The translations under genes and the position numbers were made by a program. 64,000 bases of DNA, taken from positions 96,331 through 160,330 of IMG/VR virus record IMGVR_UViG_3300025646_005482; one strand, 5' to 3'. Positions within the stretch are counted from its first letter, which is position 1, and every line of letters starts with the position of its first letter. The stretch is from a virus. The notes under the pieces were generated by a model that searched no databases, was not told where the DNA came from, and saw only the letters and a program-made list of their open reading frames with translations. Below, piece by piece: positions 19,160 to 27,224 of the stretch.

Positions 19160-19786
19160 ATGTTTCAATTACCATACTCTCTTGTTCCTCCATACGAACT
19201 TCCCCATTTTGGTGTCATGGAAAAAGTGTTCGACGAAGAAGAAGTCGAACGCATTCGTTTCTATGAAAAAATTCTAGATTTTCAAGATGCTACGATTGTT
19301 GGGCAACAACAAGGCGATGAAGCTTCGCAAGAACAAACAGCCAGAATTGCAAAAAATGCAAGTATTCCACATGACGAAAATACTGTTTGGTTGTGGAATA
19401 AGATAGCGCATTTATCAGCAAAAGCAAATTATGATTTATTTTTATACGACATTTCTTTTCTCGAAGATTTAAGTTATACTGTCTACATAGGTACAGATAA
19501 CGGACACTATACAAAACACATAGATACTTCTTTATTTGGTTATCGCAGATACGATAGAAAAATATCTGGTATTTTAGTGTTGTCTGATCCAGATGAATAT
19601 GAAGGAGGCACTCTGAGTATTGATGTATACGGTGGCGCGCCTGAAGACAGATGGACGAGAATAGAAAAACCGAATAAAGGTGATTTAATTTTCTTTGATT
19701 CTAATTTCATTCACACGGTAGAACCAGTGACTAGTGGTAAACGTCAAGTGTTAGTATTTTGGGTACACGGTAAACAAAAACTATGA
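19160..19786 (+). CDS. 2OG-Fe(II) oxygenase, prolyl-4-hydroxylase-like
   Basis: 208 residues. The iron-binding triad is visible: His120 and Asp122 in HYTKHIDTS, and His185 in DSNFIHTVEPV. Arg195 lies ten residues later and fits the 2OG-binding basic residue. GILVLSDPDEYEGGTLSI and KGDLIFFDSNFIH match the jelly-roll strands of prolyl-4-hydroxylase-type enzymes. Family members hydroxylate protein side chains (Pro, also Asn or Asp) using O2 and 2OG. It has its own late promoter and RBS (AAGGTGATCT), and follows directly after the Tyr/Pro repeat gene. The next gene overlaps it by 4 nt. Enzyme class is confident; the substrate is inferred. Confidence 0.85.
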   Translation: MFQLPYSLVPPYELPHFGVMEKVFDEEEVERIRFYEKILDFQDATIVGQQQGDEASQEQTARIAKNASIPHDENTVWLWNKIAHLSAKANYDLFLYDISFLEDLSYTVYIGTDNGHYTKHIDTSLFGYRRYDRKISGILVLSDPDEYEGGTLSIDVYGGAPEDRWTRIEKPNKGDLIFFDSNFIHTVEPVTSGKRQVLVFWVHGKQKL

Positions 19787-20496
19787 AAAGATTTTTTGGT
19801 AATGATATCATTGAGTTTTATACTTCTGATGATTTATATGGAAGTATACCCGAACCTGTAGAAGCAGCTAAATGTGTACCAGATTGGTTTAAAAAACTAA
19901 AACCATTCGTTGGAAGATCACGCGAAGGATTTCCTGAACCTACTGCAAAAAGATGCTTGCCTTTATTAGATGCGATGACTCACGGCTATATCATCCCATT
20001 ACAAGGTGATATTCATGTCATTTCTAATCATGATCTCAGTGTTATCAAGGCTAATGAACGAAACAGAGATGCTCTCTTCTTGATGGATGGACATCCTAGT
20101 TTTCAAGTAGATTCTGCTGCATGGCCAGTTCAAAAACAACATCCACTCAAATTTATCAATAAGTGGAGAATTAAAACGCGACCAGGTTGGTCGGTCCTTT
20201 TTACTGCGCCTTTAAATCATATTGGAATGCCATTTACAATTTTAAGTGGTGTTGTTGATAGTGATAAATATCATCGCGAGGTAAATTTTCCTGCAATATG
20301 GCATGTGCCTAATTATGATGGTACTTTAAAAGCTGGCATGCCATTAGCTCAAGTAATTCCATTTAAAAGAGAAAAGTTTCCTAAGGCAAAGCCGAGAGTA
20401 CAAAATAAAAAAGAAAGACAACATGAAGAAAAATTACGAGTTGCTATGGATAGCAGACATGGAGCTTATACTGAAGAGCTGAGAGAAAAGAGATAA
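19783..20496 (+). CDS. DUF6065-like protein, copy 1
   Basis: 237 residues. IPEPVEAAKCVPDWFKKL near the N-terminus, a FINKWRIKTRPGWSVLFTAPLNH core, a GVVDSDKYHREVNFPAIW segment and AGMPLAQVIPFKRE near the end match the family I know as DUF6065. That family is common in marine T4-like phages and has no established function. The C-terminal 40 residues are highly charged and helical. It overlaps the preceding oxygenase gene by 4 nt (ATGA), so the two are probably made together. Confidence 0.65.
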   Translation: MKRFFGNDIIEFYTSDDLYGSIPEPVEAAKCVPDWFKKLKPFVGRSREGFPEPTAKRCLPLLDAMTHGYIIPLQGDIHVISNHDLSVIKANERNRDALFLMDGHPSFQVDSAAWPVQKQHPLKFINKWRIKTRPGWSVLFTAPLNHIGMPFTILSGVVDSDKYHREVNFPAIWHVPNYDGTLKAGMPLAQVIPFKREKFPKAKPRVQNKKERQHEEKLRVAMDSRHGAYTEELREKR

Positions 20497-20504
20497 ATAG
20501 TAAT

Positions 20505-20762
20505 ATGAAGATATGGGATAAAATAGTTGCAAAGATCGATGCGTGGCTTCACGACGAATTCGAAGTCACCATTTATTTTGCAGGTGAAGTAATCGAAAAA
20601 CCAGACGGCAGCAAAGTCACTACAGGCAATCCGAAAACATATGTATGTAGTAAGTTGATTAAGGTTACTGAGACACATTTTAAATTTATAACAACCGATA
20701 AAAGATTAGTGGAGATTAAAACGGTAGCACCTGTGAGCTATGACGTCGTCAAAATCAAATAG
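20505..20762 (+). CDS. Unrecognised small protein, 85 residues
   Basis: A beta-rich small protein with an N-terminal amphipathic helix (KIWDKIVAKIDAWLHDEF), then strands including VTIYFAGEVIEKPDG and a closing VEIKTVAPVSYDVVKI. It has no membrane segment and no recognised family. It sits between a DUF6065-like gene and the EF-hand membrane gene, with 8-nt spacings on each side. A GATAAATA at 20492 lies too close to its start codon to be its promoter. Confidence 0.65.
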   Translation: MKIWDKIVAKIDAWLHDEFEVTIYFAGEVIEKPDGSKVTTGNPKTYVCSKLIKVTETHFKFITTDKRLVEIKTVAPVSYDVVKIK

Positions 20763-20770
20763 GAGCTAAC

Positions 20771-21100
20771 ATGGCCGAAGAAGAAAAAGAAGTAAAAGGC
20801 TTTCATCCAGCAGATACTAATGGTGACGGTAAAGTCAGTGAAGAAGAGCATGCAATGTATATGGAGTTTAAGAGAAAGGAACTAGAAGATGCCGATGCAA
20901 TGCGAGACGCACAACGAAATATGGCGTGGTTCTCTCTTGCTGGTATGCTTTTGTATCCCGCCATGGTTGTTGCTACTGATCTTGCTGGGTTAGAAAAAGC
21001 ATCGAACATTTTAGGTGATATGGCGCCGACCTATTTTGTTGCAGTCGCTGGTTTAGTTGCAGCGTTCTTTGGCGCACAAGCATGGAGCAAAGGTAAGTAA
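20771..21100 (+). CDS. EF-hand membrane protein, candidate holin
   Basis: 109 residues. Asp15 to Glu26 (DTNGDGKVSEEE) is a complete 12-residue EF-hand calcium loop. Two hydrophobic segments at about 52-70 and 85-105 are separated by a short loop, and the C-terminus is basic (AWSKGK). A soluble charged N-terminus and two membrane helices directly before an Rz/Rz1-type spanin pair suggest a holin or holin regulator. Proteins with this EF-hand plus two-helix layout occur in marine T4-like phages. Calcium sensing and holin activity are inferred. RBS AGGAGCTAAC. Confidence 0.65.
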   Translation: MAEEEKEVKGFHPADTNGDGKVSEEEHAMYMEFKRKELEDADAMRDAQRNMAWFSLAGMLLYPAMVVATDLAGLEKASNILGDMAPTYFVAVAGLVAAFFGAQAWSKGK

Positions 21101-21101
21101 T

Positions 21102-21497
21102 ATGCCGTATTTGATTTTATTATTGTTGCTTGGATCGATGGGCGGAGGCGCTTGGTATTATTATACCGATACACAAGAGCGCCTTGCAGTCCTTCGTGAT
21201 AACAATGCAAAGCTAATGATGGTGGCTGAGACTAATCAAGAAACCATCAACAGTCTGCAACGTGACTATGAACTCGCACAAGAGAACATGCTCGCACTTG
21301 CAGAGAGGGCGAAAGCAGCAGAAGTGTATCAAGACGAATTGGCTGCAAAGCTACGTCGTCATGACCTCACACGACTGACCCTACAAAAACCTGGACTAAT
21401 TGAAAAGAGAGTAAACAATGCTACGGACAAGATTTTCTCAGAGCTTGAAGTCGATTCTGGCGCTGAGCCTGTTGTTCCCGCTGATCAGCCTGAATAG
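21102..21497 (+). CDS. Inner-membrane spanin (Rz-like)
   Basis: 131 residues from the ATG at 21102, preceded by AAAGGTAAG. An upstream in-frame ATG at 21057 lies inside the previous gene and is less likely. The N-terminus is a membrane anchor (PYLILLLLLGSMGGGAWYYY). It is followed by a long charged helix with heptads (about residues 30-95) and an Ala/Pro-rich tail. An N-in, single-pass anchor with a periplasmic coiled coil, and a lipoprotein gene embedded in its 3' end, is the layout of i-spanins. These join the outer membrane lipoprotein to fuse membranes at lysis. Confidence 0.8.
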   Translation: MPYLILLLLLGSMGGGAWYYYTDTQERLAVLRDNNAKLMMVAETNQETINSLQRDYELAQENMLALAERAKAAEVYQDELAAKLRRHDLTRLTLQKPGLIEKRVNNATDKIFSELEVDSGAEPVVPADQPE

Positions 21498-21879
21498 TGG
21501 TTGTGCAAGCGTAGAACCAACTGTCGTAGTCAAGACCGACTACGTCGTCAAGGATATTCCTATCCAACCCCGCCCTAAACCTATGAATCTGCATAGGGTA
21601 AAGTTTTATGCTGTGACTCCTGAAAACATGGATGAGTTCCTCGTTCGGTTTGAAGAAGAGAGTGGTACTACTGTGTTCTTTGCATTGAGTGTTCCCGATT
21701 ATGAGAACATGAGCCTGAACGTAGCAGAACTGCGTCGATATATAAACCAGCAGAAAGCTCTAATTGTATATTATGAGGAATCTATCGAGACGATGATCAG
21801 AGAAACCCCAGAAGATACAGAAGAGGTAGTGCAAGAAGGAACAGATTCTCTGTTTGACCTTTTACCAAAATTTGATTGA
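21418..21879 (+). CDS. Outer-membrane spanin lipoprotein (Rz1-like)
   Basis: 153 residues. The first 80 nt overlap the i-spanin gene in another frame, the classical Rz/Rz1 nesting. A signal peptide (RTRFSQ then SILALSLLFPLISL) leads to SGC with Cys29 as the lipidation site. The residue at -3 is Asn rather than Leu, so the lipobox is imperfect. Mature residues include a Pro segment (IPIQPRPKP) as in many o-spanins, then a longer helical region than usual. Together with the i-spanin it would span the periplasm. Its presence indicates a Gram-negative host. Confidence 0.8.
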   Translation: MLRTRFSQSLKSILALSLLFPLISLNSGCASVEPTVVVKTDYVVKDIPIQPRPKPMNLHRVKFYAVTPENMDEFLVRFEEESGTTVFFALSVPDYENMSLNVAELRRYINQQKALIVYYEESIETMIRETPEDTEEVVQEGTDSLFDLLPKFD

Positions 21880-21890
21880 GTAATAACTTT

Positions 21891-22643
21891 ATGGGAATAA
21901 GATTCTCTGATATGTCAGGCCAGTTGTATACTGTTCATCCAATAGTCCCTGCAAGGTCTGTCGAGCCAGTACATAGAAAAATTCAAATGGAAAAATACAA
22001 CAGCGAGATGTTTGCGCTGTGTCCTGGTATCATGGACTTTAAAAATACTGGTTGGATTATGCCAGCGTGGGATGATATTAGAGTATACTGTTCTGAGAAA
22101 GCATCGATGGCGTATGCTGGCGGTCAAAAAAGACCACACAACTGGAAGCTTCCGCAGCCAGTAAAAAAAGTAGAATACTATGATGGCAGAGCTCACGCCG
22201 GTCCGATGGATAAGAGAATGGTCGATGGTGTTCCTGCAAATCACGGTTGTCCTATAAAAACAGGAACACAACCACTGCACTTTCAGTCCCCTTGGGCATG
22301 TGAAATGTTTGGTGATGATGTTGTTTCATTGATGTTATTGCCTCCATATTATCATAGTGATATAGTTGATCATGTGCAAGTTTATCCTGGCATTGTCGAT
22401 TATAATAATAAATTTGATACAATGAGTGTTGTACTAGCACCTCGTACACAGGGAACATTTACTATTAAAGCTGGAGAACCTTTAGTACATATTATTCCTA
22501 TTGAAAAGAAAACATACAATGCAGAATACGGTCCAGCAAAAATGAATCGCATGAAAGGACTGGTAGCTACGTGTAATCATTTTTATAGAAAATATATGAT
22601 GAGGAAAAGTCGTTATAATTTGGAATTGAATGAAGATGTTTGA
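21891..22643 (+). CDS. DUF6065-like protein, copy 2 (divergent)
   Basis: About 250 residues from the ATG at 21891. The frame is open from a TTG at 21876, which would add five residues and overlap the spanin stop; neither start has a strong RBS. It shares the layout of the 237-residue protein: an early CPGIMDFKNTGWIMPAWDD core, a GTQPLHFQSPWACEMF segment, a YPGIVDYNN segment and a C-terminal IKAGEPLVHIIPIEKK. The similarity is remote. Function is unknown, but both copies sit beside 2OG oxygenases. Confidence 0.55.
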   Translation: MGIRFSDMSGQLYTVHPIVPARSVEPVHRKIQMEKYNSEMFALCPGIMDFKNTGWIMPAWDDIRVYCSEKASMAYAGGQKRPHNWKLPQPVKKVEYYDGRAHAGPMDKRMVDGVPANHGCPIKTGTQPLHFQSPWACEMFGDDVVSLMLLPPYYHSDIVDHVQVYPGIVDYNNKFDTMSVVLAPRTQGTFTIKAGEPLVHIIPIEKKTYNAEYGPAKMNRMKGLVATCNHFYRKYMMRKSRYNLELNEDV

Positions 22644-23433
22644 TAAAGAAAAACTGCGAGAATTAAAAGAAACTCTAAGACATGACGACAGACCAATTTT
22701 CCTAGAGAATGTATTAGATTCTCCTGAAGATTGGGCGAGTTGGAAGGATATAACTTATTGTTGTGAGAATCCGAGCATATACGATGTACGCTACTTTAAT
22801 AAAGTAGAATCTAAATATGATGGTGTGACCGTAGTAAAGCTCATGACTAATTCAGAGAATGAAGTTCATGCTATTGAACGCAGAGGAAGTTTAACTCGTA
22901 AAAATAAGAGATTAAATCCAGTTAAAGTTGTTGATGCTAAAAAGCTTTTAGACAAAAATCATTCTATCATAATTACTAATTTTGAATATAAAAATGAAAA
23001 TTGTAAGAGCATGATTGATTTTCTATGTCATCTATTTTATTACAATGTTGAAAATCATGGTGTATGGCCTGCAAAAATTGGTCCCAATTCTGGTCATGCC
23101 CATTGTTATGCAGGCAAAAAAGAAAGTAATTCTTTTTCTCCGCATGTAGATGGACCAGCGAATTTTATTTTTCAAATTGAAGGTCAACAAAAATTTACGG
23201 TGTACGAAAATAGAAAGTGTGCTTTAACAGAAATTGCCATGCCCGCAGATGCTACACTCGAATATAGAAAAGAAGTTTATGACAATCTGAGAGTATATGA
23301 AGAAAGAATAATGAATCCTGGTGATATGGTATATGTGCCATCTAGAACATATCATTATGTAGAACCAGTATCTGATCGTATTTCAATGAGTTTTCCTTTG
23401 ATCCTAAAGGGACCTACCTCGGTAATGTTGTAA
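22630..23433 (+). CDS. JmjC/cupin-type Fe(II)-2OG oxygenase
   Basis: 267 residues. FSPHVDGPANFIFQIEG supplies His172 and Asp174, PSRTYHYVEPVSDR supplies the distal His242, and Lys188 in QQKFTVY is placed as the 2OG-binding lysine. PGDMVYVPSRTYH is the typical strand of the JmjC ribosomal-oxygenase (ROXA/MINA53-type) class. Those enzymes hydroxylate protein Arg or His residues; the substrate here is unknown. It starts 14 nt inside the DUF6065-like gene. An alternative ATG at 22636 removes two residues. The next gene shares 1 nt (TAATG). Confidence 0.75.
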   Translation: MKMFDKEKLRELKETLRHDDRPIFLENVLDSPEDWASWKDITYCCENPSIYDVRYFNKVESKYDGVTVVKLMTNSENEVHAIERRGSLTRKNKRLNPVKVVDAKKLLDKNHSIIITNFEYKNENCKSMIDFLCHLFYYNVENHGVWPAKIGPNSGHAHCYAGKKESNSFSPHVDGPANFIFQIEGQQKFTVYENRKCALTEIAMPADATLEYRKEVYDNLRVYEERIMNPGDMVYVPSRTYHYVEPVSDRISMSFPLILKGPTSVML

Positions 23434-24104
23434 TGGAAATCAATATTAAACGACATGAATTGTGGACAGAAAGTATGTTCGAAATTCATTTGCCAGACAT
23501 AGACAATGAATCTATCATAAAGTTTTATGATGAAATAGAAAAAGTTGATCCTGGCCAAAAAAGATCCAACATTGGTGGTTGGCAAAGAGAAGTAAATCCC
23601 GGGGAATGTCAAGCATACGATGAATTGATGTATATGATGGCATACGCTGTCACAGATATTTTTAGAAATGTATTTAAATTGCCAATAGATTTAGCTATAG
23701 CAAATTCTTGGCTAAATTCTAATATATTAGGCGAGAATAATGCATTTCATACACATCCCGGCTGTGTTTATTCTGGTGTCTATTATATCAATGCTTCAAA
23801 AGATAAAGAAAATGGGTCTATTACATTTGTAAACCCTCAGCATCATGTGATCGAAGATTGGATTTCAAATTTGCCATTACGAAGTAACGGCGACATTGAT
23901 CATAAACAATGTGAAGTGTTGCATGAAGATAAACAGTTTGCTTCTACACAACATTTTGAACCCAAATCAAACTATGCTTATGTTTTTCCGCCGTGGACGG
24001 GACATGAAGTAAGAAAAAATCCACATTCCTTTAATCGTCTAGTTGCTGGAATCAATTTTAGACCAGCAAATCAGCCATTGCCTGAATTAAAAGATAGAGT
24101 TTAG
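23433..24104 (+). CDS. 2OG-Fe(II) oxygenase, TIGR02466-like
   Basis: 223 residues. ENNAFHTHPGCVYSGVYYIN gives His106 and His108 (HxH instead of HxD), His191 lies in PPWTGHEVRKN, and Arg202 (SFNRLVAGIN) fits the 2OG-binding position. The H-x-H-PG-x-x-SGVYYI block is characteristic of the family I know as TIGR02466, frequent in marine T4-like phages and of unproven substrate. It is the last gene of the unit begun by the late promoter at 19122, followed by a new late promoter at 24116. Confidence 0.8.
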   Translation: MEINIKRHELWTESMFEIHLPDIDNESIIKFYDEIEKVDPGQKRSNIGGWQREVNPGECQAYDELMYMMAYAVTDIFRNVFKLPIDLAIANSWLNSNILGENNAFHTHPGCVYSGVYYINASKDKENGSITFVNPQHHVIEDWISNLPLRSNGDIDHKQCEVLHEDKQFASTQHFEPKSNYAYVFPPWTGHEVRKNPHSFNRLVAGINFRPANQPLPELKDRV

Positions 24105-24115
24105 TCCGTCAATCT

Positions 24116-24123
24116 TATAAATA
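24116..24123 (+). promoter_or_regulatory. Late promoter TATAAATA before the second fibre block
   Basis: Perfect match in the 52-nt gap, 41 nt upstream of the ATG at 24157. It is followed by a further AT-rich stretch ACATAAATAAATG. Confidence 0.8.
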
Positions 24124-24156
24124 CATAAATAAATGTAACTCAAACAGGATCTTTTT

Positions 24157-24516
24157 ATGGCCACTGCCCGCTCTGAAGACCTGACGGTTGTACAAGGTAC
24201 AGACGCGCTCTTCAAAATTAATATAAAGGATACTTCGGGCAACGCCTTTGACGTTAGCTCAAAATCATTCTCTGCTTCCCTTAAAAAATCCTACAGCGCT
24301 GATGATGCTACTGCTATCAATTTTACTACTGCAATCAGTAATGCTGTTGGAGGTGTTATTTCTATCTCATTGTCTGACACCCAAACACTTGCTTTGGATG
24401 TCAACACTCGTTATGTTTACGATGTAATGATGTACAATACAGCAGGGTCAACTGAAATTACAAACATTTTAAAAGGCAAAGTGTTCGTAGAAGCAAGTGT
24501 AACGAGGGTGTCGTAA
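24157..24516 (+). CDS. Small Ig/beta-sandwich-like structural protein, 119 residues
   Basis: The sequence alternates short strands: DLTVVQGTDALFKINIKD, FSASLKKSYSA, VISISLSDTQTLAL and YVYDVMMY. This pattern resembles the BppU N-terminal/Ig-like domain found at the base of phage receptor-binding assemblies, where it anchors fibres. It begins the second fibre block just after a late promoter and ends next to a fibre N-terminal-like gene with 1 nt shared. The family call is by pattern only. Confidence 0.65.
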   Translation: MATARSEDLTVVQGTDALFKINIKDTSGNAFDVSSKSFSASLKKSYSADDATAINFTTAISNAVGGVISISLSDTQTLALDVNTRYVYDVMMYNTAGSTEITNILKGKVFVEASVTRVS

Positions 24517-24773
24517 TGTCAACTATTATTGTACGTACCGTAACAGATGCTAACGCGAATACAAAAAACGATACACTTACTCATACCGAACTCGATAATA
24601 ATTTTATCAATCTAAATAATGATAAGTATGAGCAAGGTGATGATATTGTTGCAAATACGGTTAGTATTACTGGTGGAACTTCTTCACAATTTCTCATGGC
24701 AGATGGCTCTACATCTACCCAAACAGGTGCAACTGTCGACGATGCGACTGCACTCGCAATAGCACTAGGATAA
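24516..24773 (+). CDS. Short fibre-N-terminus-like protein, 85 residues
   Basis: The segment NDTLTHTELDNNFINLNNDK is the usual phage fibre N-terminal motif (TLTWAELDNNF-type) that anchors fibres to the baseplate. GGTSSQFLMADGST is a standard fibre repeat. Here it stands alone as an 85-residue gene, with no shaft or tip, so it may be an adaptor or the remnant of a split fibre. It overlaps the preceding gene by 1 nt and the next starts 5 nt later. Confidence 0.65.
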   Translation: MSTIIVRTVTDANANTKNDTLTHTELDNNFINLNNDKYEQGDDIVANTVSITGGTSSQFLMADGSTSTQTGATVDDATALAIALG

Positions 24774-24777
24774 ACAA

Positions 24778-25110
24778 ATGGCAAATACATTTAAGAATGC
24801 TGCACTCGCTGACGTAAATAATGCTGCGTACGACACTCTTTATACATGTCCCAGCGCAACTACAGCAATCGTCCTCGGCGTGGCTATTACAAACAAATTA
24901 GCTCAAGCTGTAAGTATTACAGTTCAATTCGCTGATACATCGGCGAGTACGACACATCAATTACTCGAACAAGTTGAAATTCCGGGTAGAACCACTCTCG
25001 AAGTATTAGCTGGTCAAAAGTATGTGCTAGAAGCATCTGATATATTTAAATGCAAAGCAGGAACAGCTTCAGCTATTGATGTTACTATGGGCCTGATGGA
25101 GATCACCTAA
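24778..25110 (+). CDS. Small virion-region protein, 110 residues
   Basis: MANTFKNAALADV, VLGVAITNKLAQAVSITVQF and a Leu/Val-rich end form a compact beta protein. The pattern is familiar from small virion proteins in marine phages of unknown role. No signal or membrane segment. It shares 1 nt (TAATG) with the following fibre gene, so it is probably co-translated with fibres. Confidence 0.65.
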   Translation: MANTFKNAALADVNNAAYDTLYTCPSATTAIVLGVAITNKLAQAVSITVQFADTSASTTHQLLEQVEIPGRTTLEVLAGQKYVLEASDIFKCKAGTASAIDVTMGLMEIT

Positions 25111-25844
25111 TGGCTCTTACCAAAATTGGTATCCTTAGAAATTTTCTATCCACTGGTATCGATGATAATGCAACCAGTACTGCACTTACGATCGATGCCA
25201 ATGAAAATGCCACGTTCGCGAATGGTGTTACTGCGTCGTCTTTTTCTGGTGATGGTTCTGCACTCACAGGTATCGTATCTCTACCTGATGCTATCGAAGT
25301 TGAATCAGGCGCTGCTGCCAATTCATTCATCATACAAGCAGATGGCGATGTAGTTTTAACTTCGAATCTATCTGCTGTATATGTAACGGCCAATTTGAAT
25401 GCCACTACTGTATCAGTTAATGATTTAACCGTCAGTAACACATATACTCATGGAACCGGCAACTACGTTCAAAATCGTTATGTGTTGCATGGAACGACGA
25501 CCAATAATACCGAAACAGAAATTTTTACTATTAATTCAAATGGTAGAGTCCCTGTTGATACTAATACAACTGTATTTTATGAGGCATCGTTTGCAGCACG
25601 ACGAACAGATGCTACTGGTGAATCTGCTGCTTGGCACCTTAAAGGTGTAGCTGACAATTTTAGCGGTACGGTCGCTGATGTAGGCAACGTTTATGAGATC
25701 GCCGTTGCGCAAGATGATATAAATCTTGCGGTAGATATACGAGCAGATAATACTAATGATGCTATAGGAGTGTTTGTCACTGGCGCGACTAGTAAAAATT
25801 ATAGTTGGTCGGTTGTTCTAACAACGGTTGAGGTATCACAATAA
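25110..25844 (+). CDS. Tail fibre protein, 244 residues
   Basis: The N-terminal part carries fibre strand motifs (ASSFSGDGSALTGIV, an IQADGDVVLTSNL segment and VYVTANLNATTVSVND). The C-terminal part (TNNTETEIFTINSNGRVPVDTNT, then YEASFAARR and a SWSVVLTTVEV ending) is a beta-sandwich-like tip of a kind seen in small phage fibres. It lacks the cap shared by three other fibres of this genome. The next gene begins 1 nt before its stop ends. Confidence 0.75.
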   Translation: MALTKIGILRNFLSTGIDDNATSTALTIDANENATFANGVTASSFSGDGSALTGIVSLPDAIEVESGAAANSFIIQADGDVVLTSNLSAVYVTANLNATTVSVNDLTVSNTYTHGTGNYVQNRYVLHGTTTNNTETEIFTINSNGRVPVDTNTTVFYEASFAARRTDATGESAAWHLKGVADNFSGTVADVGNVYEIAVAQDDINLAVDIRADNTNDAIGVFVTGATSKNYSWSVVLTTVEVSQ

Positions 25845-27184
25845 TGGCAAGGCGCAGACGAAGTTTCTTCTTTGATAACATCAACAAAAAATTGTTGACG
25901 GATACAACAAAGAATACAAAAGATGTCAAAGATGACGTAGATGCTGCTGTAGTCGCTAATAACCATATTATGACTAAAGAAGAAATTCAGGATGAAATCT
26001 CTTCAACTTTGACAACTGATGGTTATGCTACACAGACTTATGTAAATTCTACAGTATCTACTTCGAATACTGCGTTAAAATCATACGTTGATACTAACTT
26101 CTCTACTACTACGGCGATGAATACCGCCATCGCATCATCAAATACTGCGATGAAGACATACGTCGATAATGAAGTTGCAAGTGTAGATCTATCATCATAT
26201 TCTACAACTATTCAGATGAACACAGCCATCGCATCATCAAATACTGCGATGAAAACGTATGTTGATAATGAAGTCGCGGGCATTGTCGATTCTGCGCCTG
26301 GAACATTAAATACTCTTAACGAGCTCGCTGCTGCGCTGGGTGATGATGCTAACTTCTCTACTACTACAGCAACATCGTTGGGTAATAGACTAAGAATAGA
26401 TACTGCTGCGCAAGGTTTGACGGGTACACAACAAACAAATGCGTTGACTAATCTTGGTATTACTGCATCTCTTACTGAGCTCAATAAGCTCGACGGTGTT
26501 ACTGCATCTACTACAGAACTGAATTATTTAGATGGTGTAACAAGTAATATTCAAACACAGTTAGACGGTAAACAAGCTTCAGGTAGTTATTTAACAGGTA
26601 ACCAAACAATTACATTGTCGGGAGATGTCAGTGGTTCAGGAACTACGAGCATTGTTGTTACAGTCGCAGACGATTCTCACAATCATATTATTTCAAATGT
26701 AGATGGCTTGCAGGCAGCACTTGATGCAAGAGTTACATCTCTTGCAGATCTCAGCATAACTGCAACAGCGACAGAACTCAATTATGTCGATGGTGTAACG
26801 TCTAATATTCAAACACAGTTAAACGCTAAGGCAAATTTAAGTGGAGCAACGTTTACAGGCGGAGTGGTTGCCTTACACTATATAGAGACTAAAGTAACCG
26901 CTGCATCAGGAACTGGTACAAAGACATTTAATTTAAATAGTGGTTCATCATTCGAATATACTGGCACAGGCGCTGGATTTACTGCAGCATTTAGTAATGT
27001 ACCCGGAACAAATACAATTTCTTGGACATTAAAAACAACTAATAGCGGCACTATTACTTGGCCAGCAGGAGTGAATTGGTCAGAAGGTGTAACACCACCT
27101 CCTTCAAGTGGCACCGATATCTATAGTTTCATAAGTATAGCCGGAACAATTTATGGCTCGCTAGCCATGAGAAACGCGAGTTAA
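25844..27184 (+). CDS. Tail fibre protein with shared C-terminal cap
   Basis: 446 residues. A basic N-terminus (ARRRRSFFFDNINKK) is followed by two copies of ASSNTAMKTYVDNEVA. Then come repeated TELNYLDGVTSNIQTQL segments (also TELNKLDGV, TELNYVDGV), a very common phage fibre repeat, and a collagen-unrelated GDVSGSGTTS strand. The last 100 residues are the cap seen in the fibres at 16206 and 27491. It is followed by a 40-nt gap with a weak late promoter. Confidence 0.85.
   Translation: MARRRRSFFFDNINKKLLTDTTKNTKDVKDDVDAAVVANNHIMTKEEIQDEISSTLTTDGYATQTYVNSTVSTSNTALKSYVDTNFSTTTAMNTAIASSNTAMKTYVDNEVASVDLSSYSTTIQMNTAIASSNTAMKTYVDNEVAGIVDSAPGTLNTLNELAAALGDDANFSTTTATSLGNRLRIDTAAQGLTGTQQTNALTNLGITASLTELNKLDGVTASTTELNYLDGVTSNIQTQLDGKQASGSYLTGNQTITLSGDVSGSGTTSIVVTVADDSHNHIISNVDGLQAALDARVTSLADLSITATATELNYVDGVTSNIQTQLNAKANLSGATFTGGVVALHYIETKVTAASGTGTKTFNLNSGSSFEYTGTGAGFTAAFSNVPGTNTISWTLKTTNSGTITWPAGVNWSEGVTPPPSSGTDIYSFISIAGTIYGSLAMRNAS
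26881..27181 (+). repeat. Fibre C-terminal cap, copy 2
   Basis: Encodes SGTGTKTFNLNSGSSFEYTG, the PGTNTISWT strand, VNWSEGVTPP and SGTDIYSF, ending YGSLAMRNAS. It is closest to copy 3. Confidence 0.8.
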
Positions 27185-27188
27185 TAAA

Positions 27189-27196
27189 CATAAATA
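27189..27196 (+). promoter_or_regulatory. Late promoter variant CATAAATA
   Basis: One mismatch to TATAAATA, 36 nt upstream of the ATG at 27225. That is the spacing of the perfect late promoters here. A good RBS (ACGGAGAA) follows. Confidence 0.55.
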
Positions 27197-27224
27197 CATA
27201 TAGAAATTTTTACGGAGAATAACA

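Noticed and set aside
20492-20499. GATAAATA before the 85-residue gene.
   Set aside because: It is only 13 nt from the start codon, so transcription would begin at or after the ATG.
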